The position numbers were made by a program, and so were the translations under genes. A model generated the notes under the pieces. It saw only the letters and a list, made by a program, of their open reading frames with translations. It was not told the origin of the DNA and did no database searches. This document shows, piece by piece, positions 51,175-58,714 of a DNA stretch of 64,000 nt (the first letter of the stretch is position 1; each line of letters starts with the position of its first letter). This stretch comes from Actinomycetota bacterium (GTDB lineage Bacteria; Actinomycetota; Thermoleophilia; Solirubrobacterales; 70-9), in NCBI GenBank assembly GCA_018268675.1, contig JAFDWB010000077.1, positions 62,001 through 126,000 on the forward strand, given 5' to 3'.

Positions 51175-52283
51175 CCGCGAAGGCGAAAGGCACGCGGAAG
51201 GTCTCCACGACCCCGAGACCTCGCCGGGCGTCCCGCCGCCCCGAGAGCCGGCTGCTCCAGGGCGACTGCCTCGAGGTGCTGGGGAACCTCGAGGCCGCGA
51301 GCGTCGACGCGATCGTCACCGACCCGCCCTACGGGATCGGCTTCCAGCACGAGCGCTGGGACGGGACCGCGCTGCGAGAGGCGGCCGCGCGCGCGGGGCG
51401 CGACCGGCTGACGCCCAATCAGGCCTTCGAGGTCTGGTGCCGCCTCTGGGGCGAGGCCTGCCTGCGGGTGCTGAAGCCCGGCGGTCACCTCCTCGCCTTC
51501 GGATCGCCGCGGACGGTCCACCGGCTCGAGTGCGGGATCGAGGACGCGGGGTTCGAGATCCGCGACCGGCTGATGTGGCTCTACGGCGAGGGGATGCCGA
51601 AGTCGCGGCGCTACCGCGGAGGCCGCGCGACCTGCCTGAAGCCCGCATACGAGCCGATCGTCCTGGCGCGCAGGCCGCTGGCCGGGACGACCGAGGAGAC
51701 GATCGACCGGTTCGGCACCGGCGCACTACACATGGAGGGCTGTCGGGTCGAGGGCCGCCACCCCGCCAACGTGATCCTCGAGCACGAGCCTGGGTGCCGG
51801 GCGGAGGGGTGTGCGCCGGGCTGCACCGCGGCGGCCGTCGACGACTGCGCCGGTCGGAGTCGCCGGGGCGGGTCGAAGACGATCGCTCCGAGCCGCTTCC
51901 TCTACTGCCCGAAGGCGAGCCGCTCGGAGCGCGACGCCGGCTGCGAGGCGCTGCCCGCGCGCCGGCTCGACCTCTTCCCGCAGGCCCAGGACAAGGCCCC
52001 GGCGCGGGCGCGGAACCCCCACCCGACCGTGAAGCCGCTCGAGCTGATGAGGTGGCTGGTGCGGCTGGCGTGTCCGCCGGACGGCCTCGTCCTCGACCCG
52101 ACCGCGGGCTCGGGGACGACCGGGGCCGCGGCGGCGCTCGAGGGACGGCGCTTCTGCGGCATCGAGCTGGAGCCCGCCTACCTGGAGATCGCCGAGGCTC
52201 GCATCGCCCACTGGGGCGGCGAGGCCCGAGAGGGCGTGTCGAGTGAGGCGCGCCGCGCCCCTTTAGGGAGGCGGCGCCGGTGA
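51171..52283 (+). CDS. Site-specific DNA methyltransferase (TDPPYG type)
   Basis: A 370-residue amino-methyltransferase: motif IV AIVTDPPYGIGF (near residue 47) comes before motif I VLDPTAGSGTTGAAAAL (near 305), and HPTVKPLELM is present, as in N6-adenine beta-class enzymes. A Cys/His-rich insert (CRAEGCAPGC) lies in the middle. It is unrelated in detail to the methyltransferase at 46222, and again no restriction partner is adjacent. It overlaps the replication-relaxation gene by four bases and the HTH gene by four. Confidence 0.88.
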   Translation: MTAKAKGTRKVSTTPRPRRASRRPESRLLQGDCLEVLGNLEAASVDAIVTDPPYGIGFQHERWDGTALREAAARAGRDRLTPNQAFEVWCRLWGEACLRVLKPGGHLLAFGSPRTVHRLECGIEDAGFEIRDRLMWLYGEGMPKSRRYRGGRATCLKPAYEPIVLARRPLAGTTEETIDRFGTGALHMEGCRVEGRHPANVILEHEPGCRAEGCAPGCTAAAVDDCAGRSRRGGSKTIAPSRFLYCPKASRSERDAGCEALPARRLDLFPQAQDKAPARARNPHPTVKPLELMRWLVRLACPPDGLVLDPTAGSGTTGAAAALEGRRFCGIELEPAYLEIAEARIAHWGGEAREGVSSEARRAPLGRRRR

Positions 52284-52717
52284 GCGGGCCGCCGACACAG
52301 GAGGCCGGTGAGCTGCGCCTCGCGCCGGAGTCGATCGAGGCGCTGGCCGGCCGGATCGCGGAGATCCTCGCCGACGCGACGCCTTCGAAACGGTCGGGGC
52401 TGTTGAGCGCCGAGGAGGTCGCGCGCTGGTGGGGGATCGGCAGGCGCTGGGTCTACGAACACGCCGACGAGCTGGGCGCCCGTCGGCTCGGGGCGGGCCC
52501 TCGGCCGCGCCTCCGCTTCGATCCCGAGGAGGTCGCCGCGCGCCTCGGCTCGCCCGGCGAGGGCGGCCGATCGGAGCCGATCGGAGGCGACTGCGGAGAC
52601 GACTCGCTTTCCTCGCGGGACAGAGCTAACGTCGTCCGGCAACGAAGAAGACGGCCGGGGGCGACGCCACTGAAACGCGCCCCCGACCCGGCGCCGGACA
52701 GGCGGCACTTCCGGTGA
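52280..52717 (+). CDS. Excisionase-like helix-turn-helix protein
   Basis: A 145-residue protein. Residues 40-90 (LLSAEEVARWWGIGRRWVYEHADELGARRLGAGPRPRLRFDPEEV) form a MerR/excisionase-type HTH of the kind used by recombination directionality factors. The rest is low complexity and basic. It is the last gene of the transfer operon, 66 bases before the integrase, which fits a role in excision. Its C-terminal coding part overlaps a promoter-like sequence (52601-52636) similar to one at 55561. Confidence 0.75.
   Translation: MSGPPTQEAGELRLAPESIEALAGRIAEILADATPSKRSGLLSAEEVARWWGIGRRWVYEHADELGARRLGAGPRPRLRFDPEEVAARLGSPGEGGRSEPIGGDCGDDSLSSRDRANVVRQRRRRPGATPLKRAPDPAPDRRHFR
52601..52636 (+). promoter_or_regulatory. 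Promoter-like repeat before the integrase
   Basis: The pattern CTTTCCTC-GCGGGA-CAGAGCTAAC-GTCGTC closely resembles 55561-55598 (ACTTGACTTCCTC, GCGGGCAGAGGTAAC, CGTCGTC). In each case the next gene without an overlap starts shortly downstream (52784 and 55628). They may be paired promoters or operators controlling integrase and accessory genes. Confidence 0.4.
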
Positions 52718-52783
52718 GGCTACTCGCAGAGGGCCCCCGCGCTGCTGCCTGCCCGCCCGGCCGCCGGGGGTCAGGAGTCGGAT

Positions 52784-54415
52784 GTGAGCGGTAGGAAGGA
52801 AGGCGAGGTCCTCGAGGTCCACCAGAGGCGCGGACGGACCTACACGCTGCGCTTCCTCGCCTACGGCGAGCGCCGGTACCTGACGCTCGGCTGCGAGACC
52901 GAAGGCTGGGACCGCGGCCGGGCCGAGGAGGAATTGGCGAACATCCTCGCCGACGTGCGGCGCGGGATCTGGGTCCCCCCGGCGAGGCGCCGCCCCGCCC
53001 GCGGCGACTCGCAGACGGCCGGGGCGCCGAAGGAGATCCCGCTCTTCGGCCCCTTCGCCGCCGGGATCGTCGCGGCGCGCAGGGGCCAGGTCTCGGCCGA
53101 CATGACGCGCCTCGAAGAATGGGCGCTCTCCCATCTCAACCCGTCCTTCGCCGAGTGGCCGGTCCCCGAGATCGACGCCGAGGCGATCGACGAGTACCGC
53201 GTCCTCAAGGTGCGCGAATCCGAGGAAAGGGCGGCCGCGATCGAGCGCGGGAGGCCATGGCGGAACGACCACGGCCAGGCGCTGCGGCCGCTCTCGCCGC
53301 GGACGATCAACTCGACCATCGACCACCTGCAGCGGTGGCTCGGCGTCGCCCTCGACTACCGCCTCGTGACCGAGAACGCTGCCGCCGGGAAGAGGCGACG
53401 GCTGAAGGTGCCGCCGATCCGGCCGGTCTACCTCGACTCGGCCACGCAGATCGAGGCGATCCTCGAGGCGGGCGCGGAGCTCGACCGCGAACCGGGCAGC
53501 CGCTGCTCGGACCGCGAGGCGGTCCTCGCCACCCTCGTCCTCGCCGGACCGCGGGCGATCGAGCTCTGCCACCTCCTCTGGCGCGACATCGACCTCGCGA
53601 ACTCGCGCATCCACATCGGCCGCTCGAAGACCCAGGCCGGGCTGCGGGAGGTCTCGATACCCCCGCTCCTGCGCGACGTCCTCGCCGCCCACAAAGCCCG
53701 CGCCTACCGCGGCGACCCCGACGGCCTCGTCTTCCCGAACACCCGGGGCGCCCGTCGCAACAAGGACACCCTGCGCGGCGGCGTGATCCTGGCGGCCTTC
53801 AAGCGCGCCGACGAGATCCTCGCGCGGCGCGGCCAGGTGCCGCTGCCGAAGGGGCTGACCGCCCACAAGCTCCGCCACACCTTCGCCTCGATCCTCGTCG
53901 CCTGCGGCACCGACCCGAACTCGCTGATGGCCCAGCTCGGCCACACCGACCCGAAATTCACCCTGCGCGTCTACACGCATCTGATGGCCCGCTCGCCCGA
54001 GGAGCGCTCGCGGCTGAAGGCGCTTGTGCGGGGCGAGCGGGTGGTCGCGGTGGAGGCGCCCGGGCCGCGGCCGCTCGAGCTGGATGCCTACGAGCGCCCG
54101 ATCCTGCGGGCGCTGGCCGAGCGCGGCGGCAGGGCGCGGCGGCGCGAGGTGCTGGCCGCGGTCGGCGAGGAGCTGGCCTCGCGCCACACCCAGGTCGACC
54201 TCGAGACGCTGCCCGGCGGGGAACCGCGCTGGAAGCCACGACTCGGCAAGGCGCGCCAGCGGCTCGTCGTCCGCGGCCAGCTCGCCCGCACGCCGCGCTG
54301 CGCGGAGTGGGAGCTGACCGATCGCGGCTGGGCGAAGGCGCCGTCCGTCGCGTCCCGGCGGCGCGGCGCGAGCGCCGCCCGGGACGCGGACCGCGAGCAG
54401 GCGGCGGTCGCATGA
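52784..54415 (+). CDS. Tyrosine recombinase (integrase) with C-terminal Mrr_N-like winged helix
   Basis: A 543-residue integrase. A small N-terminal domain (residues 10-60), a core-binding domain (80-200) and the catalytic domain (210-400) are present, with Arg in LAGPRAIELCHLLW, Lys in RSKTQAG, the HKLRHTFASIL box, LGHTDPKFT and the nucleophile in VYTHLM. After about residue 425 an extra winged helix (YERPILRALAERGGRARRREVL...RWKPRLGKARQRLVVRG) follows, matching the Mrr N-terminal domain. It catalyses integration and excision of the element. The start is GTG at 52784. The next gene overlaps by four bases, unusual for an integrase. Confidence 0.9.
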   Translation: MSGRKEGEVLEVHQRRGRTYTLRFLAYGERRYLTLGCETEGWDRGRAEEELANILADVRRGIWVPPARRRPARGDSQTAGAPKEIPLFGPFAAGIVAARRGQVSADMTRLEEWALSHLNPSFAEWPVPEIDAEAIDEYRVLKVRESEERAAAIERGRPWRNDHGQALRPLSPRTINSTIDHLQRWLGVALDYRLVTENAAAGKRRRLKVPPIRPVYLDSATQIEAILEAGAELDREPGSRCSDREAVLATLVLAGPRAIELCHLLWRDIDLANSRIHIGRSKTQAGLREVSIPPLLRDVLAAHKARAYRGDPDGLVFPNTRGARRNKDTLRGGVILAAFKRADEILARRGQVPLPKGLTAHKLRHTFASILVACGTDPNSLMAQLGHTDPKFTLRVYTHLMARSPEERSRLKALVRGERVVAVEAPGPRPLELDAYERPILRALAERGGRARRREVLAAVGEELASRHTQVDLETLPGGEPRWKPRLGKARQRLVVRGQLARTPRCAEWELTDRGWAKAPSVASRRRGASAARDADREQAAVA

Positions 54416-54705
54416 CCGGCGGGGCGGAGGTGCGCCGGATCGGCGCCGAGGACACGATCCCGGTCGCGGTCCTGCGCGACTTCCTCCTGGCCGCCCTGCG
54501 ACACGACGCGATCCACGACGTGCTGTTCGAGCGGATGGACTTCCACGCCGCCCGCCGTCAGCTGGACGCCGAGGGCCTGGCCGCGGTGCTGCCCGAGCTG
54601 ATCGGGGACGTGCTCGCGGTCGCCTCGAAGGAGGACTGGGTCGCCCTTGCGGAGGGCCTGATCGACGCCTACGACGACGCGGCGGGAGAGGAGGCCGGCC
54701 GATGA
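54412..54705 (+). CDS. Small helical protein, paralogue of the N-terminus of 55628
   Basis: A 97-residue acidic, helical protein (VLRDFLLAALRHDAIHDVLF ... LPELIGDVLAVASKEDWVALAEGLIDAY). I do not recognise the family. The whole length aligns with the first 80 residues of the protein at 55628 (RRFLARALADDAVADEVNDAVF ... DADADDWRALAAGLIGEA), so the two share a domain. It is coupled to the integrase and to the next gene by four-base overlaps, which suggests a role in integration control. Confidence 0.65.
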   Translation: MTGGAEVRRIGAEDTIPVAVLRDFLLAALRHDAIHDVLFERMDFHAARRQLDAEGLAAVLPELIGDVLAVASKEDWVALAEGLIDAYDDAAGEEAGR

Positions 54706-55238
54706 CCCCGTCCTGGATCGAGATCGACGACGAGGTGCTGGCAGAGATCCAGGCCCGCGCCACCGCCTTCGTCGACAGCCCCAACGACGCCCTCCGTGAC
54801 GTCTTCGGCCTCGCGCCCGGCGAGCGCCCGACCTGCGCCCCGGTCCCTCGCGCCGACGCCCCGCGGACGAGGTCGGCGCCTCCTGCCGCCGGGCTGCCGC
54901 GGGCGCGCAGCGGCGAGATCCTCTCGATGGAGGACTATGAGCTGCCGCTCCTGCGTGCCCTCGCCGCCCAGGGCGGCTCGGCACCGAGGTCGACGGTGGT
55001 CGAGGCGGTGGAGGAGATGCTGGGCGAGCGGCTGACGGCGATCGACCGAGGGCGCCTGCAGAACGACGAGGTGCGCTGGGAGAACCGACTCGGCTTCGCC
55101 CGCCTGCGGGCGATCGAGCGGGGCGAGTTACGGGGCGACTCACGAAGGGGGATCTGGGAGATGACCGAGGCGGGGGCCGAGCGGCTGGCGCGGGCCGATG
55201 CCGAGGAGGCCGATCACGAGGGAGGGGTGCCGCGATGA
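54702..55238 (+). CDS. SeqA-N-like ribbon-helix-helix protein with Mrr_N-like winged helix
   Basis: A 178-residue putative DNA-binding protein. Its N-terminus (WIEIDDEVLAEIQARATAFVDSPNDALRDVFGL, residues 5-37) matches the SeqA N-terminal ribbon-helix-helix pattern. Residues 78-165 (YELPLLRALAAQGGSAPRSTVVEAV...RWENRLGFARLRAIERGEL...WEMTEAGAERL) match the Mrr_N winged helix and align well with the tail of the integrase encoded just upstream. It could compete with or guide the integrase on DNA. It overlaps both neighbours. Confidence 0.7.
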   Translation: MTPSWIEIDDEVLAEIQARATAFVDSPNDALRDVFGLAPGERPTCAPVPRADAPRTRSAPPAAGLPRARSGEILSMEDYELPLLRALAAQGGSAPRSTVVEAVEEMLGERLTAIDRGRLQNDEVRWENRLGFARLRAIERGELRGDSRRGIWEMTEAGAERLARADAEEADHEGGVPR

Positions 55239-55525
55239 TCCTCGAAGCGCTGGCGGTCCTGGCGCTCGCCGCCGTCGGGGTCTACGCCCTCGGCGGTCTC
55301 CTCCTGCGCATGGCCGGGCTCCTCACCATCCTCGCCGGGCTCGGCGCCACGGCCCTCGGAGGCGGCGCGACCGGCCTCCTCGTCGCCGCCCTCGGCATCC
55401 CGCTATGGCTACTCGGACGCTGGGTCTACGGCGCCCGACACGGCGCCTATCGGAGCCCCCTGGCCGGGCTTCTCCTGGGCCTGGCGCCCGCCCGGCTCGA
55501 CCCGGTCCGGCGGCGGAGAGGGTGA
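55235..55525 (+). CDS. Small hydrophobic membrane protein
   Basis: A 96-residue protein with two or three hydrophobic segments (ILEALAVLALAAVGVYALGGLLL, LLTILAGLGATALGGGATGLLVAALGIPLWLLG) and a basic C-terminal end. There is no recognisable family. It overlaps the preceding gene by four bases and ends the integrase operon. Confidence 0.6.
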   Translation: MILEALAVLALAAVGVYALGGLLLRMAGLLTILAGLGATALGGGATGLLVAALGIPLWLLGRWVYGARHGAYRSPLAGLLLGLAPARLDPVRRRRG

Positions 55526-55560
55526 GCGGGCCGAGCCCGTCATCCGCGCACATCGCCGCG

Positions 55561-55615
55561 ACTTGACTTCCTCCGGCGGGCAGAGGTAACACGTCGTCGT
55601 CCTGATTATTAAGGA
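55561..55615 (+). promoter_or_regulatory. Promoter-like repeat and ribosome site before 55628
   Basis: A -35-like TTGACT (55563-55568) and TAACAC (55587-55592, 18-base spacer) lie in a sequence resembling 52601-52636. A consensus AAGGAGG (55609-55615) follows. This is the only clear new promoter between the integrase operon and the 55628 genes. Confidence 0.5.
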
Positions 55616-55627
55616 GGCTAGACAGCA

Positions 55628-56251
55628 ATGAGCACCACCACCCAGATGACCAAAACGGACGCCGCCCCGATCCGGCGCTTCCTCGCGCGGGCGCTCGCCG
55701 ACGACGCGGTCGCCGACGAGGTGAACGACGCGGTCTTCGCGAGCGTCGTCGAGGGAGACGGCGATCCGGCGGCCCTGGCCGAGAAGTTGCCCGCCTGCAT
55801 CCGCCGGGCGCTCGACGACGCTGACGCCGACGACTGGCGGGCGCTCGCGGCCGGGCTGATCGGCGAGGCGCGCGAAATGGAGGACGAGGCCGAGGAAAGG
55901 CGGCCCCTCCGGTTCATCGACCATCACCGCCAGCGCTACGCGGGGAAGGTGCCGATCCCAGAGGAGGGCGAGTTCATCATCGGCTCGCAACTGGAGGACG
56001 GGAGCCTCGGCGAGGACGGGGAATTCAGGGTCACCCTGGTCGGCCTCGGCTGCGGACGTCGCTGGGCCCTCCATCCCCATCTGGAGGCCTTCGGCGACGG
56101 CCGTGGGGCGCTGCGTCGTGCGATCGACGGGGGCCTCCTCGAGGCGATCGCGCGGCCCGTTGCCGGTCGCGAGGAGTTCGCCAGAAGGCTGCTGGCGATC
56201 GGGATGGTCGACGGCTCCGACGAGCCGCTGCCGCAGGGCGAGGGATCGTGA
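55628..56251 (+). CDS. Accessory protein sharing a helical domain with 54412
   Basis: A 207-residue protein in two parts. Residues 12-85 form the helical domain shared with the protein at 54412. Residues 95-200 (FIDHHRQRYAGKVPIPEEGEFIIGSQL...FRVTLVGLGCGRRWALHPHLEAF) form a mixed alpha/beta region of unknown type. It has a consensus ribosome site and overlaps the next gene by four bases. Its place inside the element, away from transfer genes, suggests a regulatory, maintenance or host-interaction role; none can be assigned. Confidence 0.62.
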   Translation: MSTTTQMTKTDAAPIRRFLARALADDAVADEVNDAVFASVVEGDGDPAALAEKLPACIRRALDDADADDWRALAAGLIGEAREMEDEAEERRPLRFIDHHRQRYAGKVPIPEEGEFIIGSQLEDGSLGEDGEFRVTLVGLGCGRRWALHPHLEAFGDGRGALRRAIDGGLLEAIARPVAGREEFARRLLAIGMVDGSDEPLPQGEGS

Positions 56252-56844
56252 GCGGTCCCGTGTCGGCCGCTCGCGAGATCGTCGTCTACGTGCCCGCCGG
56301 GGGCCATCCGGCCACGGCGGGGATCGTCCGGGGATCGGCGATCGTCGGCCTGCCCGACCCCGGCTCGGAGGAGGTGAGGATCCACTTCGAGGGCGCGCTC
56401 TACGGGCAGAGCGGGATGGCGACGCTCGCCGACCGAGCCGTACATGCCTGCGGCCGACTGCGCGAGCGCTACCCAACCGTGGCGAAGAGGGTGGTCCCAC
56501 GCGCCGCCCTGGTCGTCGTCGGCACCCTCGACGAGACGGGAGGCCGGATCATCCTCACCGGCGAGCAGTCGGCCGCCGTCGTCGCCACCTGGCTCGGCCT
56601 GCCGGTACTCGATCCCGCCGAGCTTCGGCGCTCCGCCCTGCCGACGGTCGACGCGGCCGAACTCGCGGCGCGCCTGGCGCCCGAGGTCAAGGTCGCCGTG
56701 AACCGCGATCTCGCCGGGGCGCTGATCGGGCGCGCAGGTCTCCGCCGTGAGGACGATGCTTGGGTCGCGGGTGACGGCAGGCGAACCTCGGCCATCGGCG
56801 AGGCGCTGATCTGGGCTCTGGTGGCGATCGCCGCCGAGGGCTGA
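56248..56844 (+). CDS. Hypothetical protein
   Basis: A 198-residue protein with no family that I recognise. It begins EIVVYVPAGGHPATAGIVRGSAIVGLPD and contains a strand-rich core (ALVVVGTLDETGGRIILTG) and a helical C-terminus. No signal, membrane segment or catalytic motif stands out. The GTG start overlaps the previous stop (GTGA), so the two are co-translated. It converges with the 2H phosphoesterase gene 21 bases later. Confidence 0.58.
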   Translation: MSGPVSAAREIVVYVPAGGHPATAGIVRGSAIVGLPDPGSEEVRIHFEGALYGQSGMATLADRAVHACGRLRERYPTVAKRVVPRAALVVVGTLDETGGRIILTGEQSAAVVATWLGLPVLDPAELRRSALPTVDAAELAARLAPEVKVAVNRDLAGALIGRAGLRREDDAWVAGDGRRTSAIGEALIWALVAIAAEG

Positions 56845-56865
56845 CGCCGCGATCCGGACAGGAGT

Positions 56866-57351
56866 TCACGACAGCGTCCGGAGCCTGACCTCGGCGTCTC
56901 CGGTCATCCGGGCGAGGATCAGGCCCTGTGCCTCGCAGGCGATCGGCATGGCGCCTGCGAACGCCTCCTCGACCTCGGCCAGTCTCCCTCGGTCCCCTCC
57001 GCGGCACACGGTCAGGTGGAGCCGCCAATTCTCGTCGACGGCATCCGGGGTGCCGACGGCGCCCATGATGCTCGCCCGCCAGCGCAGGAGCTCGCCCTCG
57101 TCCTCGGGGAAGAGGCAGACGGCGTCGCCGAGCGTCCCGACGTGGTCGAGCACGAACCGGGTCCCGCGGATCGCGGCGGCCAGTCCCTCGAGGGCGCGCA
57201 CCGGGAGCGCCACCGACAACGTCCACGGACCGCCGATGGTGATGTGGGGCGGGATACCGTGGGACGCGGAGCGGTCGCCGTCGTATCGGAACGGCTCGAC
57301 CGCGGCCTCCACCTCGGCCACAGGCATCAAGATCGACTGGAATCGACGCAT
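56866..57351 (-). CDS. 2'-5' RNA ligase / 2H phosphoesterase family protein
   Basis: A 161-residue protein with the two His-x-Thr motifs that define the 2H superfamily, PPHITIGG (near residue 35) and LHLTVCR (near 112). These enzymes hydrolyse 2',5' or cyclic phosphodiester bonds in small nucleotides or RNA ends. ATG 57351 gives MRRFQSILMPV at the N-terminus; a GTG at 57378 would add nine residues. It is divergent from the XRE gene, with a palindrome between them. In a mobile element such an enzyme might remove RNA ends or a cyclic nucleotide signal, which is speculative. Confidence 0.8.
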   Translation of the reverse strand: MRRFQSILMPVAEVEAAVEPFRYDGDRSASHGIPPHITIGGPWTLSVALPVRALEGLAAAIRGTRFVLDHVGTLGDAVCLFPEDEGELLRWRASIMGAVGTPDAVDENWRLHLTVCRGGDRGRLAEVEEAFAGAMPIACEAQGLILARMTGDAEVRLRTLS

Positions 57352-57503
57352 CACTCCCGGCGACCCGATGGTAGCCACCTTGCCAGGTCGGTCGGCTCCA
57401 GGACGAAGGCGGTCGGGGGGGCCGTGCTCAGATCGAGACCTCGGCGACCGCGGCCTGAGACCCGGGACGGCGCACGATCAGGAGGACACCGACTTGGCGC
57501 GAT

Positions 57504-57521
57504 AGTTCGCCCACGGACTAA
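57504..57521. promoter_or_regulatory. Operator-like palindrome upstream of the XRE gene
   Basis: TAGTTCG-CCCA-CGGACTA is an inverted repeat with one mismatch, in the divergent gap between the 2H gene and the XRE gene. A related palindrome occurs on the other side of the XRE gene at 57841-57860. Confidence 0.5.
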
Positions 57522-57557
57522 AGTTTTCGGCCTCGCGCGGGGAGGCTGCCGGATGGC

Positions 57558-57818
57558 ATGGCCCCCCGCCGGAAGAAAAAACCGCTGTCCGCCGAACACG
57601 CGGCGCTCGGCAGAGCCGTCGTCGAGCTGCGGGAGGAGGCCGGCCTGACCCAGGAGCAGCTGGCCGAACGGATGGGGACCACTTTCACGAGGGTCGGTCT
57701 CCTCGAGCGCGGCGAGACGGACCCGAAGTTCACGACGCTCCGAAGACTCGCCCGCGGGCTCGACGTCAAGCTGACGAAGCTGGCCGGCCGGATCGAACGC
57801 CACTCCGGGGAGGCCTAG
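57558..57818 (+). CDS. XRE-family helix-turn-helix regulator
   Basis: An 86-residue protein consisting of a basic N-terminal arm (PRRKKKPLS) and a single Cro/CI-type HTH (LGRAVVELREEAGLTQEQLAERMGTTFTRVGLLERGETDPKFTTLRRLARGLDV, residues 17-70). It is likely a local regulator of the element. Related palindromes flank the gene at 57504 and 57841 and may be its operators. The ATG at 57558 has GGAGG 17 bases upstream and no better ribosome site. Confidence 0.85.
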   Translation: MAPRRKKKPLSAEHAALGRAVVELREEAGLTQEQLAERMGTTFTRVGLLERGETDPKFTTLRRLARGLDVKLTKLAGRIERHSGEA

Positions 57819-57840
57819 GGGGAGCGTCCTCGAACCGTCG

Positions 57841-57860
57841 ATAGTCCGTGTAGGAACTAT
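57841..57860. promoter_or_regulatory. Operator-like palindrome downstream of the XRE gene
   Basis: ATAGTCC-GTGTA-GGAACTAT shares the TAGT(T/C)C half-site with 57504-57521. It is followed by a TATGCT box but no recognisable gene on the plus strand. Confidence 0.45.
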
Positions 57861-57910
57861 TGCGGTATGCTGGCGGTCGCAGGTCGCCTCCCGCCCCCCG
57901 AGCGGTCGAC

Positions 57911-57950
57911 GGGCCCCGCCAGGAGCGACGATCGGCTCCTGGCGGGCCCC
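57911..57950. terminator. Strong hairpin between convergent genes
   Basis: A GC-rich inverted repeat (CCGCCAGGAGC pairing with GCTCCTGGCGG, with flanking GGGC/GCCC) lies just beyond the 3' end of the minus-strand winged-helix gene and after the XRE gene. It has no U-run but is placed as a bidirectional terminator. Confidence 0.6.
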
Positions 57951-57956
57951 TCCCGC

Positions 57957-58445
57957 TCAGCCGGTCCTCACGGCGTAGCGACGTGGCTTCTCGCTGACGC
58001 GGTCCACTTCCTCGCGCGAGGCGAGGCGCTCGAGGCAATTCCCGACCGCACCGTTGCTCCTGCGGAGTCCGGCGGCCACGGCGCCAGGGGTGAACGGCGC
58101 CCCGTCGGGGTGATCGCGCATGAAGCCGACGACGAGCCCGTCGAGCTCGCCCGGGCGGAGGCGGGCCGGTCTGGAGGCTGCCCGCCCCGTCGCCGGCTCG
58201 GGTCCCGGCCCGGTCCCGTCCTCTTCCTCCCCGACGATCAGCGAGTAGCGGTCCGGCAGCTTCCGCCCGCCGTCACGACCGCCGGCGTAGCGCTGGACCC
58301 TGCCGTCCGCGATCAGGGCGGCGAGGTACTTGTGGGCGGTGCTGCGCCCGACGCCGACCACGCCTGCGACCTCCTCGACGGTCGCTTTCGGCGACGCGCG
58401 CAGTGCCTCGATCGCCTTCTCTCGTCTGGGGTTCTCGTTGCTCAT
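57957..58445 (-). CDS. Two-module winged-helix DNA-binding protein
   Basis: A 162-residue protein with an N-terminal helix-turn-helix (RREKAIEALRASPKATVEEVAGVVGVGRSTAHKYLAALIADGRV, residues 6-50), an acidic Pro-rich linker (75-100) and a second winged helix (LVVGFMRDHPDGAPFTPGAVAAGLRRSNGAVGNCLERLASREEV, 103-147). ATG 58445 is chosen because AGGAG stands upstream at good spacing. It is the last gene of the element before the tRNA and probably regulates element genes. Confidence 0.78.
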   Translation of the reverse strand: MSNENPRREKAIEALRASPKATVEEVAGVVGVGRSTAHKYLAALIADGRVQRYAGGRDGGRKLPDRYSLIVGEEEDGTGPGPEPATGRAASRPARLRPGELDGLVVGFMRDHPDGAPFTPGAVAAGLRRSNGAVGNCLERLASREEVDRVSEKPRRYAVRTG

Positions 58446-58690
58446 CTTCTGTACTCCTCTCGTTCGAGGCACGGGACTGCACCCGGCTCCGCGCAGCGAT
58501 CAGCGCCCCACCTGTCGCCACAGGCGGGCACGTCGCGGGCGGCAGCGAAGGCGCTCGGCTCCGGTGCCGACCCCGGGGACTCACAGCCTCCGGGGCCCTG
58601 TTCGTCTTGCACGGCGAACGTAGCTCCGGCGCCTCACGAAAGCGAGTCGGAATCGGCCTCAAACCGCGCCGATCCGGTCATATCGCCGTG

Positions 58691-58714
58691 TTTTCAGGCA
58701 GTACTGCCTGAAAA
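58691..58714. repeat. Perfect 24-base palindrome near the tRNA-proximal end
   Basis: TTTTCAGGCAGT is followed directly by its reverse complement, with no spacer. It lies in the 342-base gap 58446-58787, which has no gene, 74 bases from the tRNA. It could be a regulator site, a terminator, or a recombination-arm site for the integrase. A T-arm-like GACGGTTCGAAATCGTC (58732-58748) follows. Confidence 0.6.

Noticed and set aside
57673-57690. Third copy of the 38-base element (GGGGACCACTTTCACGAG)
   Set aside because: Only 12 bases agree, the fixed downstream part is absent, and the stretch codes for a conserved part of the XRE helix-turn-helix.
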